Source of the DNA: CAG-217 sp963638105
Lineage (GTDB): Bacteria; Bacillota; Clostridia; Oscillospirales; Acutalibacteraceae
Length of the DNA stretch: 64,000 bases
Direction of reading: 5' to 3'
Assembly: GCA_963638105.1 (NCBI GenBank)
Contig: CAVHPP010000009.1
Location: forward strand, 1-64,000
Shown: piece after piece, positions 9,431-15,953 of the stretch
How positions within the stretch are numbered: position 1 is the first letter of the stretch
Layout of the letters: each line of letters begins with the position of its first letter
Program-made: the position numbers and the translations under genes
Notes under the pieces: generated by a model
Database searches by the model: none
Told to the model about the DNA's origin: nothing
What the model saw: only the letters and a program-made list of their open reading frames with translations

Positions 9431-9448
9431 AAAAAACCGCTTGGCTAC

Positions 9449-9477
9449 TTGAAATTTCGCGTTATATCATATATAAT
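9449..9477 (+). promoter_or_regulatory. Promoter for mazG and downstream genes
   Basis: TTGAAA at 9449-9454 and TATAAT at 9472-9477 with a 17-base spacer, in the gap after the flippase gene. The position excludes an apparent in-frame start at 9449 for mazG. Confidence 0.6.
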
Positions 9478-9511
9478 TTCTTGGAACGAGTTGATCAAAA
9501 GAGGCGTCGGT

Positions 9512-10339
9512 ATGGCATTGGATTTTATACGCAAAGAGCACTATAATACGGAGGATTTAATTCGCATTGTGGCGCTGCTCCGTGCCCCCGGCGGCTGTCC
9601 CTGGGATCAGGCGCAGACTCATGCTTCTATCAAGAAGAATTTTATTGAGGAGACCTATGAGGTCATTGAGGCTATCAACCGGCAGAGCACTGCGGGATTG
9701 CAGGAGGAGCTGGGCGATGTGTTGCTTCAGGTTGCGCTTCATGCCCAAATGGAGGCAGAAGCAGGTCGCTTTGATTTTAACGATGTAGCGGACGGAATTT
9801 GCAAAAAGCTGATTTTCCGTCACCCCCATGTGTTTGGCGATGTAAAGGCCGAGAATACGGACGACGCGCTTGCCAGCTGGGACGCTGCCAAGTTAAAAGA
9901 AAAAGGAATGAAAAAAGTCAGCCAGTCCATGGTGAGTATTCCCCGGGAATTGCCGGCACTGATGCGCGCCCAAAAAGTGCAGCATAAGGCTGCGAAGCAA
10001 GGGTTTGACTGGCCGGATCGCTCCGGCGCAATGGACAAGCTGAATGAAGAGATTAACGAGCTCAAAATCGCTTTGGACCAAGGAGAGCCTAGCAGCATTG
10101 CGGACGAATTCGGCGATGTGCTGTTCTCCTGCGTAAATATTGCCCGCTTTATCGGCGTAGACAGTGAAGAGGCCTTGACCGCAGCCACGGACAAGTTCCT
10201 TTCCCGCTATGTGTTGGTAGAGCAGCTGGCAGCGGAGCGCGGCATGGAGATGAAATCGTCTACCTTGCAGGCGCTGGACGCCCTTTGGGACGAAGCAAAA
10301 CAAATATTATCCGATCAATCGGAAATGGAGGAAATGTAA
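9512..10339 (+). CDS. mazG: Nucleoside triphosphate pyrophosphohydrolase MazG
   Basis: Hydrolyses nucleoside triphosphates to monophosphates, a house-cleaning activity. The 275-residue protein has both MazG domains: the first with CPWDQAQTH and EETYEVIEAI then EELGDVLLQV, the second with EEINELKIAL and DEFGDVLFSCVNIARF, giving two ExxE...ExxD metal-binding sets. B. subtilis YabN at this position carries an extra N-terminal methylase-like domain that is absent here. The start ATG 9512 is downstream of the promoter. The stop abuts the HU start with no gap. Confidence 0.92.
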   Translation: MALDFIRKEHYNTEDLIRIVALLRAPGGCPWDQAQTHASIKKNFIEETYEVIEAINRQSTAGLQEELGDVLLQVALHAQMEAEAGRFDFNDVADGICKKLIFRHPHVFGDVKAENTDDALASWDAAKLKEKGMKKVSQSMVSIPRELPALMRAQKVQHKAAKQGFDWPDRSGAMDKLNEEINELKIALDQGEPSSIADEFGDVLFSCVNIARFIGVDSEEALTAATDKFLSRYVLVEQLAAERGMEMKSSTLQALDALWDEAKQILSDQSEMEEM

Positions 10340-10612
10340 ATGAACAAAACTGAACTGGCAGCTGCCGTAGCTGCAAAGACCGAACTTTCCAAGAAAGACG
10401 CTGAAGCCGCAGTAAACGCTGCTTTGGCTTCCATCACCGACGCACTGGCTGAGGGCGACAAGGTTGCTCTGGTTGGCTTTGGTACTTTTGATGTGAAGAC
10501 CCGTGCTGCCCGCACCGGCCTGAACCCCCGCACCAAGGAGACCATCCAGATCCCCGAGGCAAAGGTTCCGTCCTTCAAGGCCGGCTCCGCCCTTAAGGAC
10601 GCTGTGAAATAA
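10340..10612 (+). CDS. hup: HU-family DNA-binding protein
   Basis: A 90-residue histone-like protein that bends and compacts DNA as a dimer. It shows the full HU pattern: MNKTELAAAVA, ALVGFGTFDVKTRAARTG, the beta-arm NPRTKETIQIPEAKVPSFKAG, and the terminal LKDAVK. The gene starts at the base after the mazG stop, with GGAGGAAA just before it in mazG. Codon choice is more uniform than in neighbours, as expected for an abundant protein. A terminator hairpin follows, so HU is likely made at higher level than the S4 gene behind it. Insertion of HU between MazG and RqcP is common in clostridia. Confidence 0.95.
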   Translation: MNKTELAAAVAAKTELSKKDAEAAVNAALASITDALAEGDKVALVGFGTFDVKTRAARTGLNPRTKETIQIPEAKVPSFKAGSALKDAVK

Positions 10613-10628
10613 GTCTTGTTTTTATGTG

Positions 10629-10663
10629 CAGGCATCCGTATCTTGCGGGTGCCTGTCTTTTTT
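10629..10663 (+). terminator. Intrinsic terminator between HU and rqcP
   Basis: CAGGCATCCG (10629-10638) pairs with CGGGTGCCTG (10646-10655) through a seven-base loop and is followed by TCTTTTTT. The rqcP ribosome binding site starts right after the T-run, so read-through or an alternative start is needed for rqcP. Confidence 0.72.
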
Positions 10664-10673
10664 GGAGGTCAGT

Positions 10674-10916
10674 ATGCGACTGGATAAGTACCTGAAAGTC
10701 AGTCGAATCATCAAGCGCCGCACGGTGGCCAACGAGGCCTGCGACGCCGGGCGCGTCAGCGTGAACGGCAAGGTGCAGCGCGCGTCCTACGATGTAAAGG
10801 TGGGGGACAAGATTGAGGTGGCTCTGGGCCAAAATCGCCATACCTACTTGGTCAAGGCTGTGCAGGAGCACGCGCTGAAAGAGGACGCCGCTCTTATGTA
10901 TGAACCCCTGGACTGA
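10674..10916 (+). CDS. rqcP: S4-domain RNA-binding protein RqcP (YabO)
   Basis: An 80-residue single S4 domain protein: MRLDKYLKVSRIIKRRTVANEACDAG is the Hsp15/YabO signature, with GRVSVNGK and a basic face. In B. subtilis RqcP works with RqcH on stalled 50S subunits to add alanine tails to nascent chains. The RqcH gene is also in this window (33158). GGAGG at 10664-10668 fixes the ATG at 10674. Flanked by terminator hairpins on both sides, at the same place in the cluster as yabO of B. subtilis. Confidence 0.9.
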   Translation: MRLDKYLKVSRIIKRRTVANEACDAGRVSVNGKVQRASYDVKVGDKIEVALGQNRHTYLVKAVQEHALKEDAALMYEPLD

Positions 10917-10919
10917 CAT

Positions 10920-10962
10920 AATCACCCGCCGGAGCGCATAGGCTCTATCGGGTGATTTTTTT
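10920..10962 (+). terminator. Terminator overlapping the yabP ribosome binding region
   Basis: AATCACCCG (10920-10928) pairs with CGGGTGATT (10949-10957), with an inner GAGC/GGCTC-type stem, followed by T residues to 10962. The yabP ATG begins at 10963, and the only ribosome-binding-like bases, GGGTGA, are inside the 3' arm. Confidence 0.7.
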
Positions 10963-11235
10963 ATGGAACAGAAAAAGACGACCGGTCACAGCCTGACCCT
11001 GTGCGATCGGGAAAAGTTGACGCTTACCGGCGTGACCGATGTGGACGCTTTTAATGAAGAAGAAATTACGGTAATTACAGACTTTGGGGAACTGACGGTG
11101 AAGGGTGAGCTGTTGCACGTGGAGGCGCTGGACCTGGAATGCGGCGGTATGCAGATCACCGGCAAGGTGACGGCGTTACTCTATACCCGGCACCGGGAGG
11201 GCGGCGGATTGTTTGACCGTCTGTTCCATGGGTAA
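10963..11235 (+). CDS. yabP: Sporulation protein YabP
   Basis: A 90-residue protein of the YabP/YqfC family, required in B. subtilis for forespore coat or cortex development under SigE. The pattern HSLTLCDREKLTLTGVTDV then FGELTVKGELLHVEALDLE is the beta-rich YabP core. Its placement between an S4 protein and YabQ makes the call firm. Translation starts right after a terminator T-run and the ribosome binding bases are inside the hairpin, so expression may depend on initiation downstream of the hairpin's 5' arm. It overlaps yabQ. Confidence 0.85.
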   Translation: MEQKKTTGHSLTLCDREKLTLTGVTDVDAFNEEEITVITDFGELTVKGELLHVEALDLECGGMQITGKVTALLYTRHREGGGLFDRLFHG

Positions 11236-11728
11236 GGCACTGTTGGCCTTTTTCCTGTTGGGACCGGCGCTTTTTCTGCTTTATGATGTGCTGCGGTTTT
11301 GGCGCAGCTTGCGGGGGAGTAGGCGAGCGACATTTTTCGCTGATATGGTGTGGTGGTTGGTTGCCGCCTTTAGCTGCTACACGCTGTTTTTGGCCTACAC
11401 CGGTGGGGTGATCCGTGCCCTTTGCCTGGTGGTATGCGGCGGTGGTTTTGCCTGCGGATATTTTACGCTGGGTACGCTGACCGGACACCTGTGGGCGCGC
11501 CTGGAGGAGCGCTTGGCGGATAAACGCAAAAAACGGCGAAAAAAACGGAAAATCCTGCAAGAAAAAGCAAAAAAACTATTGCAATCCCCCTATAATATAT
11601 TATATAATAAATTAAACGCACAAAAGCGAAAACGGAAAAGAAAAAGACATCTCGCAGCTGCGGCTGCGCCGGAACAAAGAAGTGTTGAGTATGATTCAAA
11701 ATTTGAAGAACTCCATGAAGCGGAGTAA
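11213..11728 (+). CDS. yabQ: Spore cortex biosynthesis protein YabQ
   Basis: Membrane protein of about 170 residues with the YabQ layout: first segment ALLAFFLLGPALFLLYDVLRF, a basic loop, WWLVAAFSCYTLFLAYTGG, a third segment, then a cytosolic tail extremely rich in Lys/Arg (KRKKRRKKRKILQEKAKKLL). In B. subtilis YabQ is a SigE-dependent membrane protein needed for cortex formation. The start is uncertain: TTG 11213 has GGGAGG about 12 bases upstream, ATG 11228 lacks a ribosome binding site but gives the more usual N-terminus. The gene overlaps yabP and the divIC-like gene. Confidence 0.83.
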   Translation: MTVCSMGKALLAFFLLGPALFLLYDVLRFWRSLRGSRRATFFADMVWWLVAAFSCYTLFLAYTGGVIRALCLVVCGGGFACGYFTLGTLTGHLWARLEERLADKRKKRRKKRKILQEKAKKLLQSPYNILYNKLNAQKRKRKRKRHLAAAAAPEQRSVEYDSKFEELHEAE

Positions 11729-11999
11729 GTACCTGCGCCTGCTTTTAGTGGTGCCTATGGTGGTGCTGTTTCTCTATTGCAGTGTGACTCTGGTGAATCA
11801 GACAGCGGACATTAGCCGCATGCAAAAGCAAAAGCAGACTCTGTCTGCCCAACTGGCTTCCGTCCAGCAGGAAAATGCCCGACTGGAAGAAGTGGTAGGC
11901 GCCGACAACAAGGACGACTACATTGAGCAAAAAGCCCGAGAGAAGGGTTATGTAAAAGGCGACGAGATCGTGTTTTACGATATTTCCGGCACGGAATAA
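11691..11999 (+). CDS. divIC: Septum formation initiator (DivIC/FtsL-like)
   Basis: A 102-residue bitopic protein: short basic cytosolic end, one membrane helix LLLVVPMVVLFLYCSVTLV, then an extracytoplasmic coiled coil (SRMQKQKQTLSAQLASVQQENARLEEVV) and a DYIEQKAREKGYVKGDEIVFYD cap, the DivIC/FtsB signature. It takes part in the FtsL-DivIB-DivIC divisome subcomplex. It follows yabQ as divIC does in B. subtilis. ATG 11691 is taken; GTG 11682 and TTG 11685 are in-frame alternatives and all overlap yabQ. A strong terminator follows. Confidence 0.85.
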   Translation: MIQNLKNSMKRSKYLRLLLVVPMVVLFLYCSVTLVNQTADISRMQKQKQTLSAQLASVQQENARLEEVVGADNKDDYIEQKAREKGYVKGDEIVFYDISGTE

Positions 12000-12012
12000 A
12001 CAGAACAAATAC

Positions 12013-12058
12013 AAGGGGGCAGCAATCAGGTTAGAACTTTTTGCTGCGCCCCTTTTTT
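12013..12058 (+). terminator. Intrinsic terminator after divIC
   Basis: AAGGGGGCAGCAA (12013-12025) pairs with TTGCTGCGCCCCTT (from 12041), followed by TTTTTT. It separates the sporulation/division cluster from the fumarase gene. Confidence 0.8.
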
Positions 12059-12081
12059 ATTGCAAAAAGGTGGACAAGCGT

Positions 12082-12924
12082 ATGAGAGAGATCAAAGCAG
12101 AAGCGATCACCGCGGCGGTGCGGCAGCTATGCATTACGGCCAATAAAGTGCTGCCGGAGGATCTGGTACAGTGTATCGGCTGTGCTCGACAGACGGAGCC
12201 GAATTCCACGGCCAAGAGTATTCTTGGCGATTTAGAGAGCAATTTGACGGCAGCTAAGGAACTGGATCTGCCCATTTGTCAGGATACCGGTATTGCAGTT
12301 GTGTTTGCCGAGATTGGGCAGGATGTGCATATTGTCGGCGACTTTGAAGCGGCGGTGCACGCCGGCGTATCTGCCGGCTATACGGACGGCCTGCTGCGCA
12401 AGAGCGTGGTGCGAGACCCGTTTTTTGATCGGGTAAACACCGGCGACAATACCCCTGCCGTGATCCACACCCGCCTGGTGCCCGGGGATCGGGTACGGCT
12501 GACGGTGGCGCCTAAGGGCTTTGGCAGCGAGAATATGAGCGCTCTGCGTATGTTTACCCCTGCCGCCACACGGCAGGACCTGGTGGATTACATTGTGGGC
12601 GCAGTGGAAAAGGCCGGTTCCAATCCTTGCCCGCCGGTGGTGATCGGCGTGGGGATCGGCGGCGATTTTGAAAAGTGTGCCCTGCTGGCAAAGGAGGCGC
12701 TGTGTCGCCCGCTGTCCCGTCGCAATCCAAACCCGGATTATGCGGCATTGGAGCAGGAGCTGCTGGAGAAGATCAACGCACTGGACATCGGCCCTCAGGG
12801 ATTTGGCGGCCAAACCACAGCGCTGGGTGTAAATATTGAGACCTACGCCACCCACATTGCCGGGCTGCCGGTGGCGGTGAATGTAGGCTGCCATGTGACC
12901 CGGCACGCAACAAAGGAACTTTGA
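12082..12924 (+). CDS. fumA: Fumarate hydratase, alpha subunit (class I, iron-sulfur)
   Basis: Alpha chain of the two-subunit, oxygen-sensitive class I fumarase/tartrate dehydratase family, which interconverts fumarate and malate. Recognisable blocks: LPICQDTGIAVVFAEIG (cluster cysteine), DNTPAVIHTRLVPGD, APKGFGSENMSALRM, PCPPVVIGVGIGGDFEKCALLAK, and GFGGQTTALGVNIE, ending in CHVTRHA. Residue count, 280, is normal for the alpha chain. ATG 12082 has AGGTGG about ten bases upstream; GTG 12070 is less likely. The beta chain, normally the next gene, is missing from this window: a methyltransferase gene follows after four bases. Confidence 0.88.
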   Translation: MREIKAEAITAAVRQLCITANKVLPEDLVQCIGCARQTEPNSTAKSILGDLESNLTAAKELDLPICQDTGIAVVFAEIGQDVHIVGDFEAAVHAGVSAGYTDGLLRKSVVRDPFFDRVNTGDNTPAVIHTRLVPGDRVRLTVAPKGFGSENMSALRMFTPAATRQDLVDYIVGAVEKAGSNPCPPVVIGVGIGGDFEKCALLAKEALCRPLSRRNPNPDYAALEQELLEKINALDIGPQGFGGQTTALGVNIETYATHIAGLPVAVNVGCHVTRHATKEL

Positions 12925-12928
12925 TTTT

Positions 12929-14044
12929 ATGGAATTACAAATGACTGCCCCCTGTCTGCTGGGCCTGGAGGGCTTGGTAGCAGAGGAATTAAGACAAATG
13001 GACGCCCGGGAGGTGACCGCCGAGAACGGTCGGGTGTTCTTTAACGGCGACGAGGCCATGCTGGCCCGTGCCAATATCAACAGCCGCTTTGCGGAGCGGA
13101 TCCTGATTGTACTGGATCGCTTTACGGCGGTGACTTTTGAAGAACTGTTCCAGGCGGTACGACGATTGCCTTGGAGTGAATTTATCGGCAGCACAGACAC
13201 ATTTCCCGTGAAAGGGTACTCTATTTCCTCCACACTGCACAGTGTGCCGGACTGCCAAAAAATCATCAAAAAAGCTGTGGTCGAGAGCCTGAAAGAGGAC
13301 TACCGCATCAACTGGTTTGACGAGACCGGCCCGGTGCACCAAATCCAGTTCTCCATACTGAAAGACCAGGTGACCATTATGCTGGACACCACCGGAACCG
13401 GCCTGCACAAGCGGGGCTACCGCCCGGAGAGCAATGCCGCTCCCATTCGGGAGACTTTGGCGGCGGCGCTGTGCAGCCTGTCCCGCCTGCGGCATTACCA
13501 CACGCTGTATGATCCTTTTTGCGGCAGCGGCACGATTCTTATTGAAGGTGCCATGCTGGCAGCCAATGTGGCGGCGGGGATCAACCGCAATTTTGCCTGC
13601 GATCGCTGGGGCTTCGTGCCGGAGGCGGCCTGGAAGCAGGAGCGCGCCCGTGCCCACGAGAACATTAAGACAGACATTGATTTTCAGGCGTTCGGGTCCG
13701 ATTTGGATCCCCACGCCATTGAATTGACCGCCATCAACGCCAAGCGGGCCAGGGTGGGGCAGTACCTGCACCTGGACACGACGGATATTGCCGATTTTAG
13801 CCCCCAAACGGAGCGGGGCACCTTGGTGACCAACCCGCCCTACGGCGAGCGTATGCTGGATATTCGAGAGGCGGAGCGGCTTTATCGCTTAATGGGCGAG
13901 AAGTTCAGTCCCCGCAAGGGCTGGAGCTACGGCGTCATTTCGCCGGACGAACAGTTTGAAAAGTGCTTCGGCCGCAAGGCGGACAAGCGGCGCAAGCTGT
14001 ATAACGGTATGATCAAATGTCAATTTTATATGTACTTTAAGTAA
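12929..14044 (+). CDS. THUMP-domain class I RNA methyltransferase (RlmL/YpsC family)
   Basis: A 371-residue SAM-dependent N2-guanine rRNA methyltransferase of the COG0116 family. Residues 1-160 form the THUMP-type RNA-binding part (TAPCLLGLEGLVAEELRQM at the start), followed by HKRGYRPESNAAPIRETLAAAL, the SAM-binding motif YDPFCGSGTILIEGAML, and the catalytic NPPYGER. This corresponds to YpsC of B. subtilis and to the N-terminal half of E. coli RlmL, acting on 23S rRNA by analogy. It sits four bases after the fumarase gene and 11 before the mutase gene, so probably one transcript. Confidence 0.88.
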   Translation: MELQMTAPCLLGLEGLVAEELRQMDAREVTAENGRVFFNGDEAMLARANINSRFAERILIVLDRFTAVTFEELFQAVRRLPWSEFIGSTDTFPVKGYSISSTLHSVPDCQKIIKKAVVESLKEDYRINWFDETGPVHQIQFSILKDQVTIMLDTTGTGLHKRGYRPESNAAPIRETLAAALCSLSRLRHYHTLYDPFCGSGTILIEGAMLAANVAAGINRNFACDRWGFVPEAAWKQERARAHENIKTDIDFQAFGSDLDPHAIELTAINAKRARVGQYLHLDTTDIADFSPQTERGTLVTNPPYGERMLDIREAERLYRLMGEKFSPRKGWSYGVISPDEQFEKCFGRKADKRRKLYNGMIKCQFYMYFK

Positions 14045-14055
14045 AGGGTGTTAGG

Positions 14056-15684
14056 ATGGATTACAAAGAGAAATACCGGCAGTGGCTTGATTTTGCCGAC
14101 CCGGACACCAAGGCGGAACTGGAAAGCCTGACGGACGAAAAAGAGATCGAGGATCGGTTCTATAAGGATCTGGCCTTTGGCACCGGCGGCCTGCGGGGCA
14201 TTATGGGCGCCGGGTCTAACCGGATGAACCGCTACACCGTAGGTAAGGCCACCCTGGGTCTTGCCAATTATTTGAAATCCACCGGCAAGGCAGACTTGAA
14301 AGTGGCGATCGCTTATGACTCCCGCAACAACTCGGCGGATTTTGCCAAGACAGCGGCGGGCATTTTTGCAAACTGCGGCTTGCAGGTGTATCTGTACGAG
14401 CGGCTGGTGCCGGTGCCGGTGCTGTCTTTTACCACCCGGTATTTACACTGTGACGCAGGGGTGATGATCACCGCCTCCCACAATCCCAAGGAATATAACG
14501 GCTACAAGGTGTATGACGCCAAGGGCTGCCAGCTGTGCACCGCAGACGCGGCGGCAGCACTGGACTACATTAACGCGGTAGACGATTACAACGCCATTCC
14601 CTTTTGCAGCGACCATGCAAATATCCACCCGGTAGGGGACAGGGAGCTGGACGCCTTTATCGCTGCGGTGGAGCAACAGAGTCTATATACGCAGCCGTCG
14701 GATTTGAAGATCGTTTATACCCCGCTCCACGGCACCGGCAATGTGCCTGTGCGCCGGGTGCTGCGGAATATGCATGTATCTGTGGTCAAGTCCCAGGAAC
14801 TGCCGGACGGCAATTTCTCCACTGTGCGCAGTCCCAACCCGGAGGAAAAGGACGCCTTGACCTTGGCTATCGCCCAAGCAAAGGCAGAGGGGGCGGACCT
14901 GGTGCTGGGCACTGACCCGGACTGTGACCGTGTGGGCATTGCGGTGCGTGACGGCGACGATTATGTGCTGTTTACCGGTAACCAAACCGGCGCGCTGTTG
15001 GTGCAGTTTGTACTGACCATGAAGAAAGCGCAGCTGAACGAAAAATCCACCCTGGTCAAGACCATTGTGACCAGCGACCTGGGCGCTAACATCGGGCGCA
15101 GCTTTGGCTTGCAGATTGAGGAGACCCTCACTGGGTTTAAGTATATCGGCGACAAGATCAATACTTACGAGCAGACCGGGGACAAGGAATTTGTCATCGG
15201 CTATGAGGAGAGTTACGGCTACTTGGTGGGTACCCACGCCCGGGATAAGGACGCGGTGGTGTCCGCTATGCTCATCTGCCAAATGGCCGCCTGGTATAAA
15301 AATCAGGGCAAGACCCTGGTGGACGCATTGCATGCTGTTTATGAGGAATACGGCTATTATTTGGACGCGTTGGACAGCTTTGTGCTAAAGGGCAAGGACG
15401 GCGCCGAAAAGATCGGGGCGCTGATGCAGACTTTCCGCGCCGGCGGTGACCAAATGTTTGCCGGTGTGGAGCGGGTACAGGATTTTGCCAAGGGGATCGG
15501 TGATCTGCCTAAGGAAAATGTGCTGAAATTCCTGTTTACCGACGGCTCCTGGTTGGCGGTTCGCCCCTCCGGCACGGAGCCGAAGATCAAGGTGTACTAC
15601 TCCATTGTGGATCCGGATAAAGCAGCCGCCCACAGCCGCCTGGCCGCCTTGCAGGCACAGATCAAAGAGATGATCGGAGAATGA
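14056..15684 (+). CDS. Phosphoglucomutase/phosphomannomutase
   Basis: A 542-residue alpha-D-phosphohexomutase. The phosphoserine loop is TASHNPKEYNGYKVY near residue 140, the metal loop GTDPDCDRVGIAV near 285, the sugar-recognition loop GYEESYGYL near 385, and the phosphate-binding loop RPSGTEPKIKVYY near 500. Length and motif context match the PgcA-type phosphoglucomutases of Bacillota, which interconvert glucose-1-P and glucose-6-P; mannose specificity cannot be excluded. Its stop overlaps the next gene (ATGA). The nearby alpha-mannosidase and the distant manA would feed hexose phosphates to it, which is inference. Confidence 0.9.
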   Translation: MDYKEKYRQWLDFADPDTKAELESLTDEKEIEDRFYKDLAFGTGGLRGIMGAGSNRMNRYTVGKATLGLANYLKSTGKADLKVAIAYDSRNNSADFAKTAAGIFANCGLQVYLYERLVPVPVLSFTTRYLHCDAGVMITASHNPKEYNGYKVYDAKGCQLCTADAAAALDYINAVDDYNAIPFCSDHANIHPVGDRELDAFIAAVEQQSLYTQPSDLKIVYTPLHGTGNVPVRRVLRNMHVSVVKSQELPDGNFSTVRSPNPEEKDALTLAIAQAKAEGADLVLGTDPDCDRVGIAVRDGDDYVLFTGNQTGALLVQFVLTMKKAQLNEKSTLVKTIVTSDLGANIGRSFGLQIEETLTGFKYIGDKINTYEQTGDKEFVIGYEESYGYLVGTHARDKDAVVSAMLICQMAAWYKNQGKTLVDALHAVYEEYGYYLDALDSFVLKGKDGAEKIGALMQTFRAGGDQMFAGVERVQDFAKGIGDLPKENVLKFLFTDGSWLAVRPSGTEPKIKVYYSIVDPDKAAAHSRLAALQAQIKEMIGE

Positions 15685-15941
15685 ATATGACAGCGAAAAA
15701 AGAGGCCGTGCAGGCGTATATAGACCGGGTGCTGGCGCCGAAGATCCAAGGCGACGGCGGCTGGGTAGAATTTGTATCTTTACAGGGTGATCGCTTGACC
15801 CTGCGCTTTCGTGGCGAGTGCTCCAAGTGCCTGATCCTTCACCGGTGCGTGGCGTGGATTGAAGAGCAGCTGAAGGCGGATATGCATTTGCAGCTGACGG
15901 TGGAGCCGGTGCGGAAGAAACCTTATTTTCAGGATCGTTAA
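15681..15941 (+). CDS. NifU C-terminal-like (Nfu) small protein
   Basis: An 86-residue protein resembling the Nfu domain: VLAPKIQGDGGWVEFVSLQGDRLTLRFRGECSKC aligns with the family pattern of a DGG turn, a beta pair and a CxxC cluster ligand. It differs by CSKCLILHRC, lacking the usual CPSS after the first cysteines and carrying a third cysteine. Nfu proteins carry or donate Fe-S clusters. No isc/suf gene is adjacent; its coding start overlaps the mutase stop (ATGA). Function as a cluster carrier is inferred from the fold-level match only. Confidence 0.68.
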   Translation: MNMTAKKEAVQAYIDRVLAPKIQGDGGWVEFVSLQGDRLTLRFRGECSKCLILHRCVAWIEEQLKADMHLQLTVEPVRKKPYFQDR

Positions 15942-15953
15942 GGAGGTGCAGGT

